Below are positions 58,401 to 63,069 of a stretch of 64,000 bases of DNA, in pieces (position 1 is the stretch's first letter; each line of letters starts with the position of its first letter). Source of the DNA: Chiridota heheva (lineage: Eukaryota; Echinodermata; Holothuroidea; Apodida; Chiridotidae); NCBI GenBank assembly GCA_020152595.1, contig JAIGNY010004478.1, forward strand, positions 1-64,000, given 5' to 3'. The position numbers and the translations under genes were made by a program. The notes under the pieces are model-generated. The model worked only from the letters and a program-made list of their open reading frames with translations. It was not told the origin of the DNA and searched no databases.

Positions 58401-58631
58401 CGAAAGCTTATTTAGTTAGAAATTCTTTCATTTGTTTAACATTTGAAGTATCATGTGCCTGCAACTACTGAATATTCAGATGTATACTCATTTCTTTACT
58501 TTGTACAGTGCATGGAAGATCTGAAATTATCTCCCGACAGCGGCTTAGATTCGGCTCCAAACTCAGAAGGCAAAGAATCTACCATTAATGGCGGGGGTGG
58601 AGACAAAGAAAAAGCATCAGGTACATCATGA
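13378..58631 (+). CDS. RABL2: RABL2, Rab-like small GTPase (8 coding exons)
   Basis: join(13378..13475, 29199..29228, 43898..43977, 48053..48132, 50487..50598, 52676..52773, 56530..56613, 58509..58631) gives 705 nt, 234 residues; human RABL2 has about 229. G1 is GDSAVGKS (residues 25-32), G3 WDTAGQ (72-77), G4 NKID (130-133), G5 SAA (157-159). Family hallmarks include Lys after GKS, MDGYQPQQLSTYALTL, and SYYHKAHACIMVFDV. There is no C-terminal prenylation cysteine motif; the tail is acidic and Gly-rich, as in RABL2. In characterised animals, GTP-bound RABL2 is recruited by CEP19 to the basal body and triggers entry of the IFT-B complex into cilia. All seven introns have GT...AG ends and every junction keeps phase. 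Confidence 0.96.
13476..14466. other. RABL2 intron 1, 5' part
   Basis: AT-rich unique-looking intron sequence. A short near-repeat (ACGAGGGTTG twice around 13956-13978) and TAGGCCTAGG near 13643. No gene seen. Confidence 0.5.
14467..15449. mobile_element. non-autonomous TA-flanked DNA transposon
   Basis: Inverted ends: TAGAGCTGTGACCATTTAG at the left, and at the right CTAAACGTTCACAGCTCTA. The inner parts share GTGTACACG with ACACGCTCGC. The outermost bases are TA on both sides, which fits a Tc1/mariner-style TA target; no 8-bp duplication was found. A decayed end fragment of the same family lies at about 23608-23680. The short frames inside are not convincing proteins. Confidence 0.65.
15456..16825. 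repeat. degenerate 24-bp minisatellite with 0.33-kb higher-order period
   Basis: About 1.37 kb of units like GGGATGCCATGTGGGACATA. A landmark, GGTTGGG followed by GCCATGTGTGNCATAGGG, recurs at 15861, 16184 and 16523, giving a higher-order period of 323-339 bp. The open frames on both strands are by-products of the period being divisible by three. Confidence 0.92.
17196..17270 (+). repeat. 15-bp tandem repeat, 5 copies
   Basis: AAAACRGACTAAGCC repeated exactly five times without indels; only one position varies (A/G). Confidence 0.95.
17704..18170. mobile_element. possible hAT-type MITE fragment
   Basis: CAGTGGCGCAACTAGAGG at 17704 resembles a hAT terminus, and GCCACAACTAGAGGTC recurs at about 17920. 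A matching inverted end, CTGGTTACGCCACTG, occurs at 18976-18990, but flanking octamers do not match, so the boundaries are uncertain. GC-rich gggcccatggggaa-type wording is repeated inside. Confidence 0.35.
18173..18419. mobile_element. TTAA-flanked MITE, family 1 copy a (247 bp)
   Basis: Left AAAGGAGCACTAGAACGAAA, right TTTTCGGTCTAGCACTCCTT, flanked by CTAA and TTAA (one decayed). The same length and ends as 51376-51622. TTAA targets are typical of piggyBac-type mobilisation. Confidence 0.8.
18595..18985 (+). repeat. interspersed repeat, copy 1 of a direct pair
   Basis: Matches 19855-20255 along its length, including GCTAGACTTGTTGAGG, CAAACAGGACAATTGCTTAC and AAACAGCAAAGCTA near the end. 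Probably a decayed mobile element of unknown class. Confidence 0.7.
19053..19430 (+). repeat. about 47-bp minisatellite, 8 copies
   Basis: Units begin TTGGACCGAGACCCTGAC and end near GACGGTTGGACCC. Starts at about 19053, 19100, 19147, 19191, 19243, 19291, 19337 and 19383. Substitutions and 1-5 bp indels separate copies. Confidence 0.85.
19748..19846 (+). repeat. 50-bp tandem duplication
   Basis: CCCCTCCCCTCCCTTGCCCG followed by TATTATTTT...TGTTGTTGGATGCA occurs twice head to tail, differing by one C. Confidence 0.9.
19855..20255 (+). repeat. interspersed repeat, copy 2 of a direct pair
   Basis: Second copy of the repeat at 18595-18985, same orientation, with scattered substitutions and small indels. 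It lies on the other side of the 47-bp array, so the two copies bracket it. Confidence 0.7.
20256..20693. other. intron 1 sequence without a recognised feature
   Basis: AT-rich; the open frames are short and lack recognisable motifs. Confidence 0.5.
20694..21150 (+). repeat. interspersed repeat family R, copy 1
   Basis: Shares many long words with 24655-25065 and 26174-26260: CTAGCAACAAAATCTGC, CAAAACAAATTTCTG, and TAGTTACCAC with TTGCTATGGTGGGTGTGGCT. This copy is uninterrupted; the other is split by a 1100-bp insertion. Unknown element class. Confidence 0.75.
21151..22020. other. intron 1 sequence without a recognised feature
   Basis: AT-rich with no long frame; nothing recognised on either strand. 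Confidence 0.5.
22025..22335 (+). repeat. 41-bp minisatellite rich in TGACATCA
   Basis: Units read ATTATGACATCACACTGTAC followed by ACATACTGCAAGGTCACTAC. About seven copies, the middle ones nearly identical. Each has TGACATCA, one base from the CRE palindrome. A related single piece lies at about 59825-59860. Confidence 0.9.
22503..22813. mobile_element. TTAA-flanked MITE, family 2 (311 bp)
   Basis: Left AGGTGCTCTCGGCTGAAAAG, right CTTTTCGGCCAAGAGCAGCT, flanked by TTAA at 22503-22506 and 22810-22813. The ends resemble family 1 (AGGAGCACTAGACCGAAAAG), so the same transposase may have moved both. No coding capacity. Confidence 0.85.
22814..23796. other. intron 1 with a conserved-looking repeat segment and a TA-element end
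   Basis: 23290-23560 is more GC-balanced than its surroundings (GCATAGACGCC, CCTACCATTGGGACCGATGG, CTCCCGAAGAAAGC) and is probably a fragment of an interspersed repeat, unidentified. 23608-23680 is an end fragment of the 14467-15449 family (ACACTCGCTTTTTTTGGC, CCCCTAAACGTTCAC). Confidence 0.45.
23797..23975 (+). mobile_element. foldback MITE family F, left-end fragment
   Basis: Carries GTCAAGCAAGTCCATCTTAT, AAAGAAACAAAATGGTGAAG, TTCCGTTAAGGAGATA and ACTGAAATCAGACTA, the terminal inverted repeat of the family represented in full at 63070-63640. Confidence 0.75.
24655..26260 (+). repeat. interspersed repeat family R, copy 2, split by an insertion
   Basis: 24655-25065 and 26174-26260 together correspond to 20694-21150. 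The gap is exactly filled by the element at 25066-26165. This gives the order of events: R copy first, hAT-type insertion later. Confidence 0.75.
25066..26165. mobile_element. hAT-type non-autonomous transposon, 1100 bp
   Basis: Ends CAGCATTCACA and TGTGAATGCTG are perfect 11-bp inverted repeats, and a perfect 8-bp duplication GGCCATAC flanks it (25058-25065 and 26166-26173). No transposase-like frame inside. Contains a poly-A run near 25139-25156 and repeated TAGATTGTATAGTGTGTAG words near 25528-25582. Confidence 0.93.
26261..29198. other. RABL2 intron 1, 3' part
   Basis: AT-rich. Holds an 85-bp imperfect direct repeat (about 27675-27765 and 27793-27890, both with ATATGCATGACA and GGCACATCTGC-like words). 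A similar TTTTTCAGAGGGGTGCTSYA piece occurs at about 27361 and 28706. No coding region seen. Confidence 0.5.
29199..29228 (+). CDS. RABL2: RABL2 exon 2, 30-nt microexon
   Basis: Follows TTTTTGCAG and precedes GTATCC. With the split codons at each side it encodes KLVERFLMDGY, which matches the conserved family sequence exactly at this place. It lies between introns of 15723 and 14669 bp. Confidence 0.93.
29509..29590 (+). repeat. 18-bp tandem repeat
   Basis: CATATCCTTAATCTCCTT repeated about four and a half times, 280 bp into intron 2. Confidence 0.92.
29909..30977. mobile_element. 1.07-kb palindrome of two inverted foldback MITE units
   Basis: TTAA at 29909-29912 and 30974-30977 bound a sequence whose left half (to about 30442) is the reverse complement of its right half (from about 30460), with a short unpaired centre. 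Each half resembles the single element at 63070-63640. Landmarks: TTAACAATTGTTAAGAATGT (left) against ACATTCTTAACAATTGTTAA (right), and GTCATTTCTACACAGATAAG against CTTATCTGTGTAGAAATGAC. Probably two copies inserted head to head. Confidence 0.85.
31352..31519. repeat. 168-bp hairpin-forming inverted repeat
   Basis: Arms about 78 bp (31352-31429 and 31442-31519) around a 12-base loop. The best-paired part is CTGCGCAGCTGCAAACC against GGTTTGCAGCTGCGCAG, then CACACAATTTT against AAAATTGTGTG. A foldback MITE or a hairpin RNA source; the frame crossing it is not protein-like. Confidence 0.85.
31520..33536. other. intron 2, AT-rich without genes
   Basis: No gene-like frame. 33079-33140 is an end fragment of foldback family F on the reverse strand (ACTTGCTTGACCTCTGAACT, then ATCCTTTAA). 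Confidence 0.5.
33537..33775 (+). repeat. (TGTT)n/(TGTC)n microsatellite
   Basis: About 240 bp of TGTTTGTC-type tetranucleotides. It produces long open frames on both strands because there is no stop in the repeat; none is a gene. Confidence 0.97.
34250..34560 (+). mobile_element. 3' fragment of a LINE with (CAAA)n tail
   Basis: Begins GAGTTCTTCCAGAAAAACCC, includes TGATCTGACCTCTCAGGCAC and ends GTTAAGCCCCCACC then CAAACAAACAAACAC. The same 3' end is seen at 36970-37225, 40370-40665 and, reversed and longer, at 37969-38607. Confidence 0.7.
35095..35250 (+). mobile_element. diverged (CAAA)n-tailed LINE/SINE 3' end
   Basis: A pyrimidine-rich stretch, then GACTGTTGCGGTGCCGTTAA, then AACAAACCAAACC units. 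The GTGCCGTTAA ending matches the tail at 40620-40640. Confidence 0.5.
35965..36400 (+). mobile_element. foldback MITE family F, 3'-truncated copy
   Basis: Starts TTTTAAAGGATAAGTTCAAAGGTC and runs through the left inverted repeat and the body (CCTCACATTCTTAAC, CTTGACACATCCCATGG), but the right inverted repeat is cut short where the 36400-37885 duplication begins. Confidence 0.75.
36400..37885 (-). mobile_element. patchily altered duplicate of LINE E 3' region
   Basis: Aligns in the same orientation with 39745-41345, including the nested (CAAA)n-tailed fragment, so it arose by DNA-level duplication and not a separate retrotransposition. Long stretches are identical (for example ATACATGAATAATTGGAATC) and are interrupted by short scrambled patches. 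The RT frame is destroyed. Confidence 0.8.
37969..38607 (-). mobile_element. LINE 3' fragment, possibly I/RNase-H type
   Basis: On the minus strand from 38607 a frame reads LIASLVRDRWQTSWNFQIVN, then RIDNVYITRLRIGHTHLTHS and a broken Cys/His-rich region (CNNCHCTLTIHH) before the (CAAA)n tail at 37969. RxGHTxLTH followed by a CxxC...H region is typical of the C-terminus of I-type LINEs. 5'-truncated and frameshifted. It abuts the foldback MITE end at 38608. Confidence 0.65.
38608..38795 (-). mobile_element. foldback MITE family F, terminal fragment
   Basis: TGAGGAATCTGAGGCTGTGA, TCACAACTAGTCTGATTTCA, then the reversed terminal repeat to AACTAATCCTTTAA. It corresponds to the right part of 63070-63640. 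Confidence 0.75.
38796..39744. other. intron 2 sequence without a recognised feature
   Basis: AT-rich; no gene or clear repeat seen. Confidence 0.5.
39745..42550 (-). mobile_element. LINE E, antisense, 5'-truncated
   Basis: From 42550 on the minus strand: end of an AP-type endonuclease (FLPHISKQTRITDHSTTSLI, then DNILCN), a linker, RT and 3' region. A (CAAA)n-tailed fragment of another element is nested at 40370-40665. Jockey/CR1-like by RT wording; degenerate. Confidence 0.83.
40810..41960 (-). pseudogene. LINE E reverse transcriptase
   Basis: One frame (41960-41670) holds the pre-RT region (TWQIINNIIGSKQN, HCEIANVFTDCFTTIGPNLA). After a break the frame 41307-40810 holds VLDLTKAFDTVDHTTLLRKL, HYGIRDVAHDWFRDHLSNRK, SCGVPQGSILRPLLFILYLN and FLFADDTSILY with the catalytic FADD. 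The region between (41310-41665) is broken by shifts. Confidence 0.88.
42551..43544. other. intron 2 sequence without a recognised feature
   Basis: No recognised gene or repeat; a short pair-like GACTTCC... frame on the minus strand has no motif. Confidence 0.45.
43545..43855 (-). mobile_element. RTE-like LINE 3' fragment near exon 3
   Basis: Closely matches 46990-47290 in the same orientation: CTGACTGTGGAGATTGA-type start, TTGCATAATAATCATTATCT, CCCAATCCATCTCCATCTTC. On the minus strand these encode the RRWRWIGHVL-type C-terminus. It ends about 43 bp before the exon 3 acceptor. Confidence 0.75.
43898..43977 (+). CDS. RABL2: RABL2 exon 3
   Basis: Acceptor TTCTCAG, donor GTAAGT. Encodes the switch I region (QPQQLSTYALTL) and the following strand, ending GEAISV with phase 1. 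80 nt. Confidence 0.94.
44228..44520 (+). mobile_element. tRNA-derived SINE
   Basis: TAGCCCAGTGGTTAGGGCGT resembles a pol III A box and GGTATCGGGATAGAATCG a decayed B box at the usual spacing. The body then continues to about 44520. Not a functional tRNA: no cloverleaf or 3' acceptor pairing. Confidence 0.6.
45100..46870 (-). mobile_element. LINE I, antisense, YVDD-type RT remnants
   Basis: Minus-strand pieces in order: ANLVSFWSLIKTVRNSN and KKVKKGELPWWVFKF (46722-46423); QFAYKKGVSCVDVVLVLIND; VGVPQGGPLSAVLFTIYTDE (46063-45866); KYVDDAAILCKIAKN (45852-45604); then thumb/C-terminal pieces (LSHLLYTVPVWYHL, HNTLQSHLACSNRN). All separated by shifts. The YVDD catalytic box distinguishes it from LINEs A-E. 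Confidence 0.8.
46930..48003 (-). mobile_element. RTE-like LINE, antisense, ends near exon 4
   Basis: The frame 48003-47356 holds WFIINTGVRQGCAMSGFLFI, DLDYADDIALISNTRENLQK and KFVYLGTTLSKDGGTEDAI. The frame 47383-47105 holds YTRRWRWIGHVLWRENDYYA and RKRGRPKTTWRRTVKKEREE. These are the palm, thumb and C-terminal signature of RTE-type or similar RTs. 5'-truncated at about 48003, only 50 bp before exon 4; one frameshift. Confidence 0.88.
48053..48132 (+). CDS. RABL2: RABL2 exon 4, source of the splice-site satellite
   Basis: Acceptor AAAATCTAG, donor GTAAGT at 48133. Encodes DFWDTAGQERF (switch II, G3) and SYYHKAHACIM. The last 35 nt of the exon plus 17 nt of intron form the unit of the tandem array that follows. 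Confidence 0.95.
48133..49398 (+). repeat. 52-bp satellite made from the RABL2 exon 4/intron 4 boundary
   Basis: Twenty-four complete 52-bp units with no length change, plus 18 bp. Each unit carries the first 17 nt of intron 4 (GTAAGTTGYAGGGGTAG) followed by about 35 nt equal to the end of exon 4 (CTTCATATTACC...). Donor-equivalent positions are 48133 + 52k, k = 0 to 24: 17 are GTAAGT, six GTTAGT (48549, 48601, 48913, 48965, 49173, 49277) and two ATAAGT (48653, 49225). The period is 1 mod 3, so using the second donor shifts the frame and meets a stop in the next unit. Confidence 0.97.
49399..49860. other. intron 4 sequence between array and SINE
   Basis: Mixed sequence with a G-rich run at about 49722-49742. 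No gene seen. Confidence 0.5.
49862..50175 (+). mobile_element. tRNA-derived SINE
   Basis: AGTAGGTAGAGCGCATGGCT (A-box-like) and CCAGGTTTGAGTCTC (B-box-like) at tRNA spacing, followed by a non-tRNA body ending near GGGCGCTATATATTGAC. Confidence 0.65.
50487..50598 (+). CDS. RABL2: RABL2 exon 5
   Basis: Acceptor AAACAG, donor GTATTA. Encodes VFDVTRKITYKNLPSW and the G4 NKID, ending in phase 1. 112 nt. Confidence 0.94.
50599..51375. other. intron 5, 5' part
   Basis: No gene. CCAATCA-type words occur at 50919-50925 and 50956-50962 in a short near-repeat; significance unclear. Confidence 0.45.
51376..51622. mobile_element. TTAA-flanked MITE, family 1 copy b (247 bp)
   Basis: Left AGGAGCACTAGACCGAAAAG, right CTTTTTGGTCTAGTGCTCCT, flanked by TTAA at 51376-51379 and 51619-51622. 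Same length as 18173-18419 and similar inside (GAGGGCG, AAAGGTCACTTT-like words). Confidence 0.88.
51751..51935 (+). mobile_element. tRNA-derived SINE
   Basis: CTGTGGTGTAGTGGTTAGTG (A box) and CCAGGTTTGATTCCCGG (a near-consensus B box) at the right spacing, then a short body ending in CTGGACGTTAAACC. The best preserved pol III promoter in the window. Confidence 0.72.
51960..52100 (-). mobile_element. foldback MITE family F fragment
   Basis: GATATGATGTCACAACCAGT, ATATCTCCTTAGCG and TTTTGAATGCTTCTTTT match the reversed terminal repeat of the family; diverged. Confidence 0.6.
52676..52773 (+). CDS. RABL2: RABL2 exon 6
   Basis: Acceptor TTTGCAG, donor GTAAGA. Encodes YKVTQKSFSFTKKHN and the G5 box FVSAADGTNVVK, ending in phase 0. 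98 nt. Confidence 0.95.
52984..53563. mobile_element. TA-flanked DNA element, 580 bp
   Basis: Left GTGCTGTCATGACATG followed by CGATTATCG, right CGATAATCGATATG and CATGTCGTACAGCAC, with TA on both sides (52982-52983 and 53564-53565). No coding capacity. It shares TCGATTATCGC-type subterminal wording with the next element. Confidence 0.75.
54350..54678. repeat. 18-bp palindromic satellite, block 1
   Basis: Units GTGATATATCGCGATATG, each with the perfect 12-bp palindrome ATATCGCGATAT or a close variant. About 18 units. Single-base variation (TCGTGATAT, TTGCGATAT) is common. Confidence 0.95.
54680..54848 (+). repeat. 165-bp insert, arm 1 of an inverted pair
   Basis: Matches the reverse complement of about 55530-55705. 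Contains the interrupted palindrome CATGAACCCTGTTCATG (54774-54790). Sits inside the palindromic array, and so arrived after it or was carried with it. Confidence 0.85.
54849..55083. repeat. 18-bp palindromic satellite, block 2
   Basis: About 13 more units of the same repeat, with a few irregular spacings near 54955-54965. Separated from block 1 by the 165-bp insert. Confidence 0.93.
55530..55705 (-). repeat. 165-bp repeat, arm 2 of an inverted pair
   Basis: Reverse-orientation partner of 54680-54848, including GCATGAACAGGGTTCATGG and CAGATGCAATATTTT on the minus strand. It lies outside the TA-flanked element. Confidence 0.85.
56155..56451 (-). pseudogene. possible LINE C-terminal remnant
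   Basis: The minus-strand frame includes RRPEVDSRREEDQKSPGGEL and LLENKLKEMGGG, resembling a frameshifted version of the Arg/Lys-rich WxPE...RGRPKTTWRR C-terminus of RTE-like LINEs. Weak. Confidence 0.35.
56530..56613 (+). CDS. RABL2: RABL2 exon 7
   Basis: Acceptor TTCCTAG, donor GTCAGT. Encodes the last helix: LFRDAIKLANGYK and DFMDEVMRELE. 84 nt, phase 0 at both ends. Confidence 0.94.
56853..57037. mobile_element. hAT-type MITE, 185 bp
   Basis: Ends CACTAGCATAGCC and GGCTACACCACTG are imperfect inverted copies. Flanking octamers ACCCCTAG and ACCCCTAC agree at 7 of 8. Internal CCACCAATATTCC and CCACCAATATGG recur near each end. Confidence 0.7.
57046..58508. other. intron 7, remainder
   Basis: AT-rich. 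Contains a short tandem TTCTTTTTGTTTTCTTTTAATTAT (twice, about 57367-57410). No gene seen. Confidence 0.5.
58509..58631 (+). CDS. RABL2: RABL2 exon 8, terminal coding exon
   Basis: Acceptor TTGTACAG. Encodes CMEDLKLSPDSGLDS and a low-complexity acidic/Gly tail ending at TGA 58629-58631. The tail is variable in the family. No lipid-anchor cysteine is present at the end. Confidence 0.92.
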   Translation, partial: CMEDLKLSPDSGLDSAPNSEGKESTINGGGGDKEKASGTS

Positions 58632-59129
58632 CATTCAGAAAAGGAAGCAAAATAGAAGCATTTTCTAGAGGTGATGAATATTCAAAGTTCATTCATCATG
58701 AATATTCAGATCTCATTTGTTGATGAATATTCAAAGTTGTTCATTCATGAATATTCATTTGTTGATGAATACAGTAGAATGATAAGTATACTGTGGTAGA
58801 GTGTGTGTTTCATACTGGCATAGGAACGCATGGAAGTGGAGTCATCTTGGTTCTCATGGGATAACAAAACTTGAATATGCATGGATGTATATGTATTTGT
58901 TGGTCATGTTTATTCACGAAAGACTAAAAAGTGAGAGTGAAGCTTCAAAGGTTAACATGAAATCCATTCTGTATTTCAGAAACGAGGCCACTTAGATTAT
59001 ATTTTTTAGATATTTATATATCACAAGACTATTTTGTAAATGTTGATAATTATGGAGGAAAATGAAGGATGTAAATGATTTTATTTGTTAGTTTATCTTG
59101 GTCTAGCTTTTGCCATTGTTTGGAAAATA

Positions 59130-59440
59130 GATCTAGGGATGGGGGTGGTTTGTTAGATATGGGGATGGTTTGTTAGATCTAGGGACGGGGTGATTTGTTA
59201 GATCTAGGGATGGGGTGGTTTGTTAGATCTAGGGATGGGGTGATTTGTTAGATCTAGGGATGGGGTGATTTGTTAGATCTAGGGATGCGGTGGTTTGATA
59301 GATCTAGGGACGGGGTGATTTGTTAGATCTAGGGATGGGGTGGTTTGTTAGATCTAGGGATGGGGTGGTTTGTTAGATCTAGGGATGGGGTGGTTTGTTA
59401 GATCTAGGGATGGGGTGGTTTGTTAGATCTAGGGATGGGG
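59130..59440 (+). repeat. 25-bp minisatellite in presumed RABL2 3' UTR
   Basis: GATCTAGGGATGGGGTGGTT plus TGTTA, about twelve units, with C/T and G/A variants (GGGACGGGGTGATT). It carries regularly spaced GGGG runs on the sense strand. Confidence 0.95.
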
Positions 59441-59534
59441 AATGTTTGCATTTTTGGTGAAATTTTTATCATATTTTGGAAAACAGCTTCTTTTTTTTCA
59501 AAATCTATTTTTATTGTCAAAATGGATTGGAGTA

Positions 59535-59540
59535 AATAAA
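59535..59540 (+). terminator. RABL2: candidate RABL2 polyadenylation signal
   Basis: AATAAA, the first after the stop codon that I find, about 900 nt downstream. Cleavage is inferred. Confidence 0.45.
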
Positions 59541-60898
59541 GCCATCTCATTACTGTTATACTCCTTTAATACACTCTGTACTAAAATAGCAAACAAAAAT
59601 GTAGTTGGATATTCTGGTACAGAGCTTTTTAACTACTAAAAAAGGAGTATAATGGCAATGTGACGGCCTTAATCCAGCCCATTTTGACAATAGAAATCAA
59701 ATTCATTTTGAAAATAGAAGCTGTTACTATCTTTGGCCACCTGATGTGTTGTAAATTCTCCTTTTTTGGATAGCCTTAAAGAAAAACACAAAAATAGGAC
59801 TCATTAACTCATGTCTCCAAAATAAGACATCACACTGCACACTGTCAGGTCACTTTTCATCACACAGGGGAAACAGAATAAGATATCAACATGGTTTTGG
59901 CACCAATTTGTTTTTTTAATTTCTCCTCTACCACATAAATAAATTCACGGGAATGTTTTTTTTTTTTTAATTCCACATGGTGTTTTTTGTCTCGAACTGT
60001 TCATATGAACTGCCTCTGGTAAATATCATCATTATGGCAAGTACAGTATCATGAGGGTTGGTGATTGTCTTTGGTGATCACCTCTCCAGCTTACAGAGTG
60101 GTATTGGAGAGAGTGGTTGGCCCTCACCTAATCCCAAAGTTCCAGTCATATTTTTTGACAATTTGAATAACCTGCTTCAAAGAGTATTTGTGGGTGGTTG
60201 AGGACTAAATTTCTTCTAAGAACGTTTTAAGTCTAGTGTGAAGTAAATTATTTGAGCTATATTTTTGATGCGAATACCATGCTCTTTCTTTGTCTTAGAA
60301 GTTTACAGAAGTGGTTTGTGTTCTGTAACAAATTGTAGATTTGAGTGTTCCTATGAAAATGGCCCTTTTTTCACAGCTGACTCCTTTACGAAACTCATAT
60401 CACAATGTAAAAGCACCGTTTTGTGTCATACATGTGTAACTCATGTGAGTAAACTAAGTTTTTTTGACAACCTGTCAAAAAAAAAAAAAAAAAAAAATAT
60501 TTCTATTTTTTGGTGCTCAGAAAACATTACTTTATGTTTGAATATTGGACCTAGTCATAAAAACTTTTTAAAAGGATGGATGGTTATGATAAACATTCAA
60601 CAGAAGAAAACTGAAAAATGTAAGAAGTGTTGAGCTGATGTTTAAGATGTACAGCCAAGTAGCAACGATTTGATCATAATTGTAAGACAATAGTGTATAA
60701 ACCATGAATATAGCAGAAAAATTAACATTTTTACAGTAGTTAACTTTTAACGGCTTATTATGATAAATTAGGTATATTTTAATAAAATTTTGTGACATCG
60801 ACACGGAAAAAACCAATGAATTTTATTATGTTCACTTACTGTTTTTTTACCCCTTTACCAACAGTAATTGGATGGGAGAGGCTAGATATGGTGTAGAG
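59541..60898. other. downstream flank
   Basis: No gene recognised. 59820-59960 is a diverged relative of 22290-22470 (CACACTGTCAGGTCACTTTTC, AACATGGTTTTGG). An A run sits at about 60479-60497. Confidence 0.45.
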
Positions 60899-61348
60899 CA
60901 GCGATTCTTAATAGGCGGCCGCGGGCCAAATCTGGCCCGCCAGACAATTCAATCTGGCCCGCGAACAATAGTCATAGTGGAAAAAAATATGTAGTACGCC
61001 CTGATCGATCCGAATGAGGTCGGTAAAAATCGCAAAATCCTCTTTTATTTTTGGTTTTTCCAAGGCAGATCAGTGCACTAGAACATCACTGCTTATTGAA
61101 TAAAATGTTATCTGTAGTTCCGCTATAAAATGGGCAGACTCTCGTCGTGTCAAAGGAAGGCGGATAAAAAAAAACGCTGACATCTGGCGTAAATCCTTAT
61201 TGCATGTGCTCTTAGCTTGTTTGTATTCAGGAATTGTTTTGACTGGTTTTGTTTGTCATGTGATTCTGGTTTTGCCATGCGATTGGCCCGCGGCCTGAAG
61301 CTGTTGTCAAATGGTGGCCCTTGGAAAAAAATTAATTAAGAAACCGGG
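60899..61348. mobile_element. hAT-type MITE, 450 bp
   Basis: A perfect 8-bp duplication GTGTAGAG flanks it (60891-60898 and 61349-61356). Ends CAGCGATTCTTAAT and ATTAAGAAACCGGG are imperfect inverted copies. Subterminal GCGGGCCAAATCTGGCCCGC and GGCCCGCGGCC words give it a local GC peak. Confidence 0.85.
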
Positions 61349-61356
61349 GTGTAGAG

Positions 61357-62481
61357 GTTTTGAATCTCTGCCATACCCCCAATCAATATTTATCAGGAAT
61401 ATGCGGTGATTTTCAGTGACTGAATTTTAAAGAATTACGTTATGGATTTTGAGTTGTCCTCTCTTTCATACACTGCAACTTTTACGCACGTTAGAAATTC
61501 TTCAAATTAGTTCAGCCATAACTCGGACACTACGTGTGCATTTAACATAAAAATTACTTTTTTCAGAGTTGATCATATACCTATGGAGTATTTGCATTGT
61601 CATGACCCGTGCATTAAATTCACGCAATGCACAAACTTGAGTATTAGGTTTAGTTCATTTTTACAACAGGTGAATTTCTTAAAGCGAAAAAGTGTATGTA
61701 AATTTTTCTCGTTTTTCATTCTTTTTTGTTGTTTTTTATGCAGTTTGAAAAATCATCACTCGCGAATGACCCTCCTAAAGTCAGGCCATTCTACTCGGGT
61801 CAAAGTCCTTTGCCCGTACATCAAATTTGCATATAAACACGCAGCCACAACACGAATCTTTAATTAAAGCTCTTCTTATGAATATATATCTCTACCAGTC
61901 CATGTACCTTAAAGACAACGAACTTATCTCCATTGAATAAGTACCTGTCCATGTACCTAGAAGCCAATGGATTCATCTCATTTGAATAAGTCACTTTCAT
62001 TCATGTCATGAGTAAAACAGGTTTTCATTGTAAGATGTGCAAGTTTTAAGATACTCTAAAGCCGTAAAGATAAAAGATTTGTTTATTTGAGCTAAATGTT
62101 TGATTTGTGATGTTGAGAAGTAAAAAATCCTGACATCAGTGTGACAACGTATTCTGGAAAAATCCAAGTATAGTTGTCAGTTACTATATAGAGGTTAGTG
62201 AAGTACATCTACTATGCGTGTCTAAGATTATTTTGTTTTAATTCTTTGACTAAAATTTAATTTTTAACACTAAAATTAAACAAGAATATTTTTAGTCTCA
62301 ATTGATTAAAACGCATTAAGATAATTATTGAAAAATCTTAACATTCTCAGTTATTTTATTAATGGGAGAAAGTTGTATTACAAGAAACACATTTTGCCGA
62401 AATTGTACGGCTATGCTAGGATTTGAACCATATTCTCTTAAATATCAGAAGTTGATGTATTGAATATTACCGCTTCAGAAA
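61357..62481. other. downstream flank without a recognised feature
   Basis: AT-rich. A near-duplicate CAGTCCATGTACCTTAAAGA / TGTCCATGTACCTAGAAGCC pair lies at about 61896-61965. No gene recognised. Confidence 0.45.
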
Positions 62482-62650
62482 TTTTCAGAAAATTCATTTC
62501 GAGTCTGCTTCCCTCTTTTAAAACTTTTCAGAAAATTAATTTTAAGCTTGCTTCCCTCTTTTAAAACTTTTCAGAAAATTAATTTTAAGCCTGCTTCCCT
62601 CTTTTAAAACTTTTCAGAAAACTAATTTTAAGTCTGCTTCCCTCTATTAA
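62482..62650 (+). repeat. 43-bp tandem repeat, 4 copies
   Basis: TTTTCAGAAAATTAATTTTA followed by AGCCTGCTTCCCTCTTTTAAAAC, four times with few substitutions. Confidence 0.93.
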
Positions 62651-63069
62651 GGAACATAGACAGGATTTCATACAAAACAATGGAATTAAATTGGAAAGGA
62701 GAGGTTTTCTTCTGACATTTTAAATTTGCATATCTTGTGGGTAGTAAAATGGGAAACAGTCGTTTTTGATGAGTTTGATGAGGTTTTTTGCTGTTATTAT
62801 AGTCATCAATAACTTGTTATCATAGTCATTCAATATTATGAAACATTGTTTCATTTAATATTTTTTTGTACCAGCTGGACAAAGTTTGTCAGTGCGTTGT
62901 TTTGATTTTGATATCATACCGTGTTATATATATATATATATTATTTTACTGGAGGACAAGCGGCCATCTTTATTTTTGTGCGTGTCATCTTGAAATTATC
63001 AGCTGTATTCGATACCTTTTGTTTCACAACCTTGATTTTCTATGAGTGCTATTAAGAAGGTAAATGGTA

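Larger units (their letters stand above)
58632..59560 (+). other. RABL2: presumed RABL2 3' UTR
   Basis: From the stop codon to the first AATAAA I see downstream (59535-59540). It contains an imperfect repeat of TGAATATTCA-type palindromic words (58673-58771) and the 25-bp minisatellite at 59130-59440. The transcript end is inferred from the signal alone; a second AATAAA lies near 59937. Confidence 0.55.
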
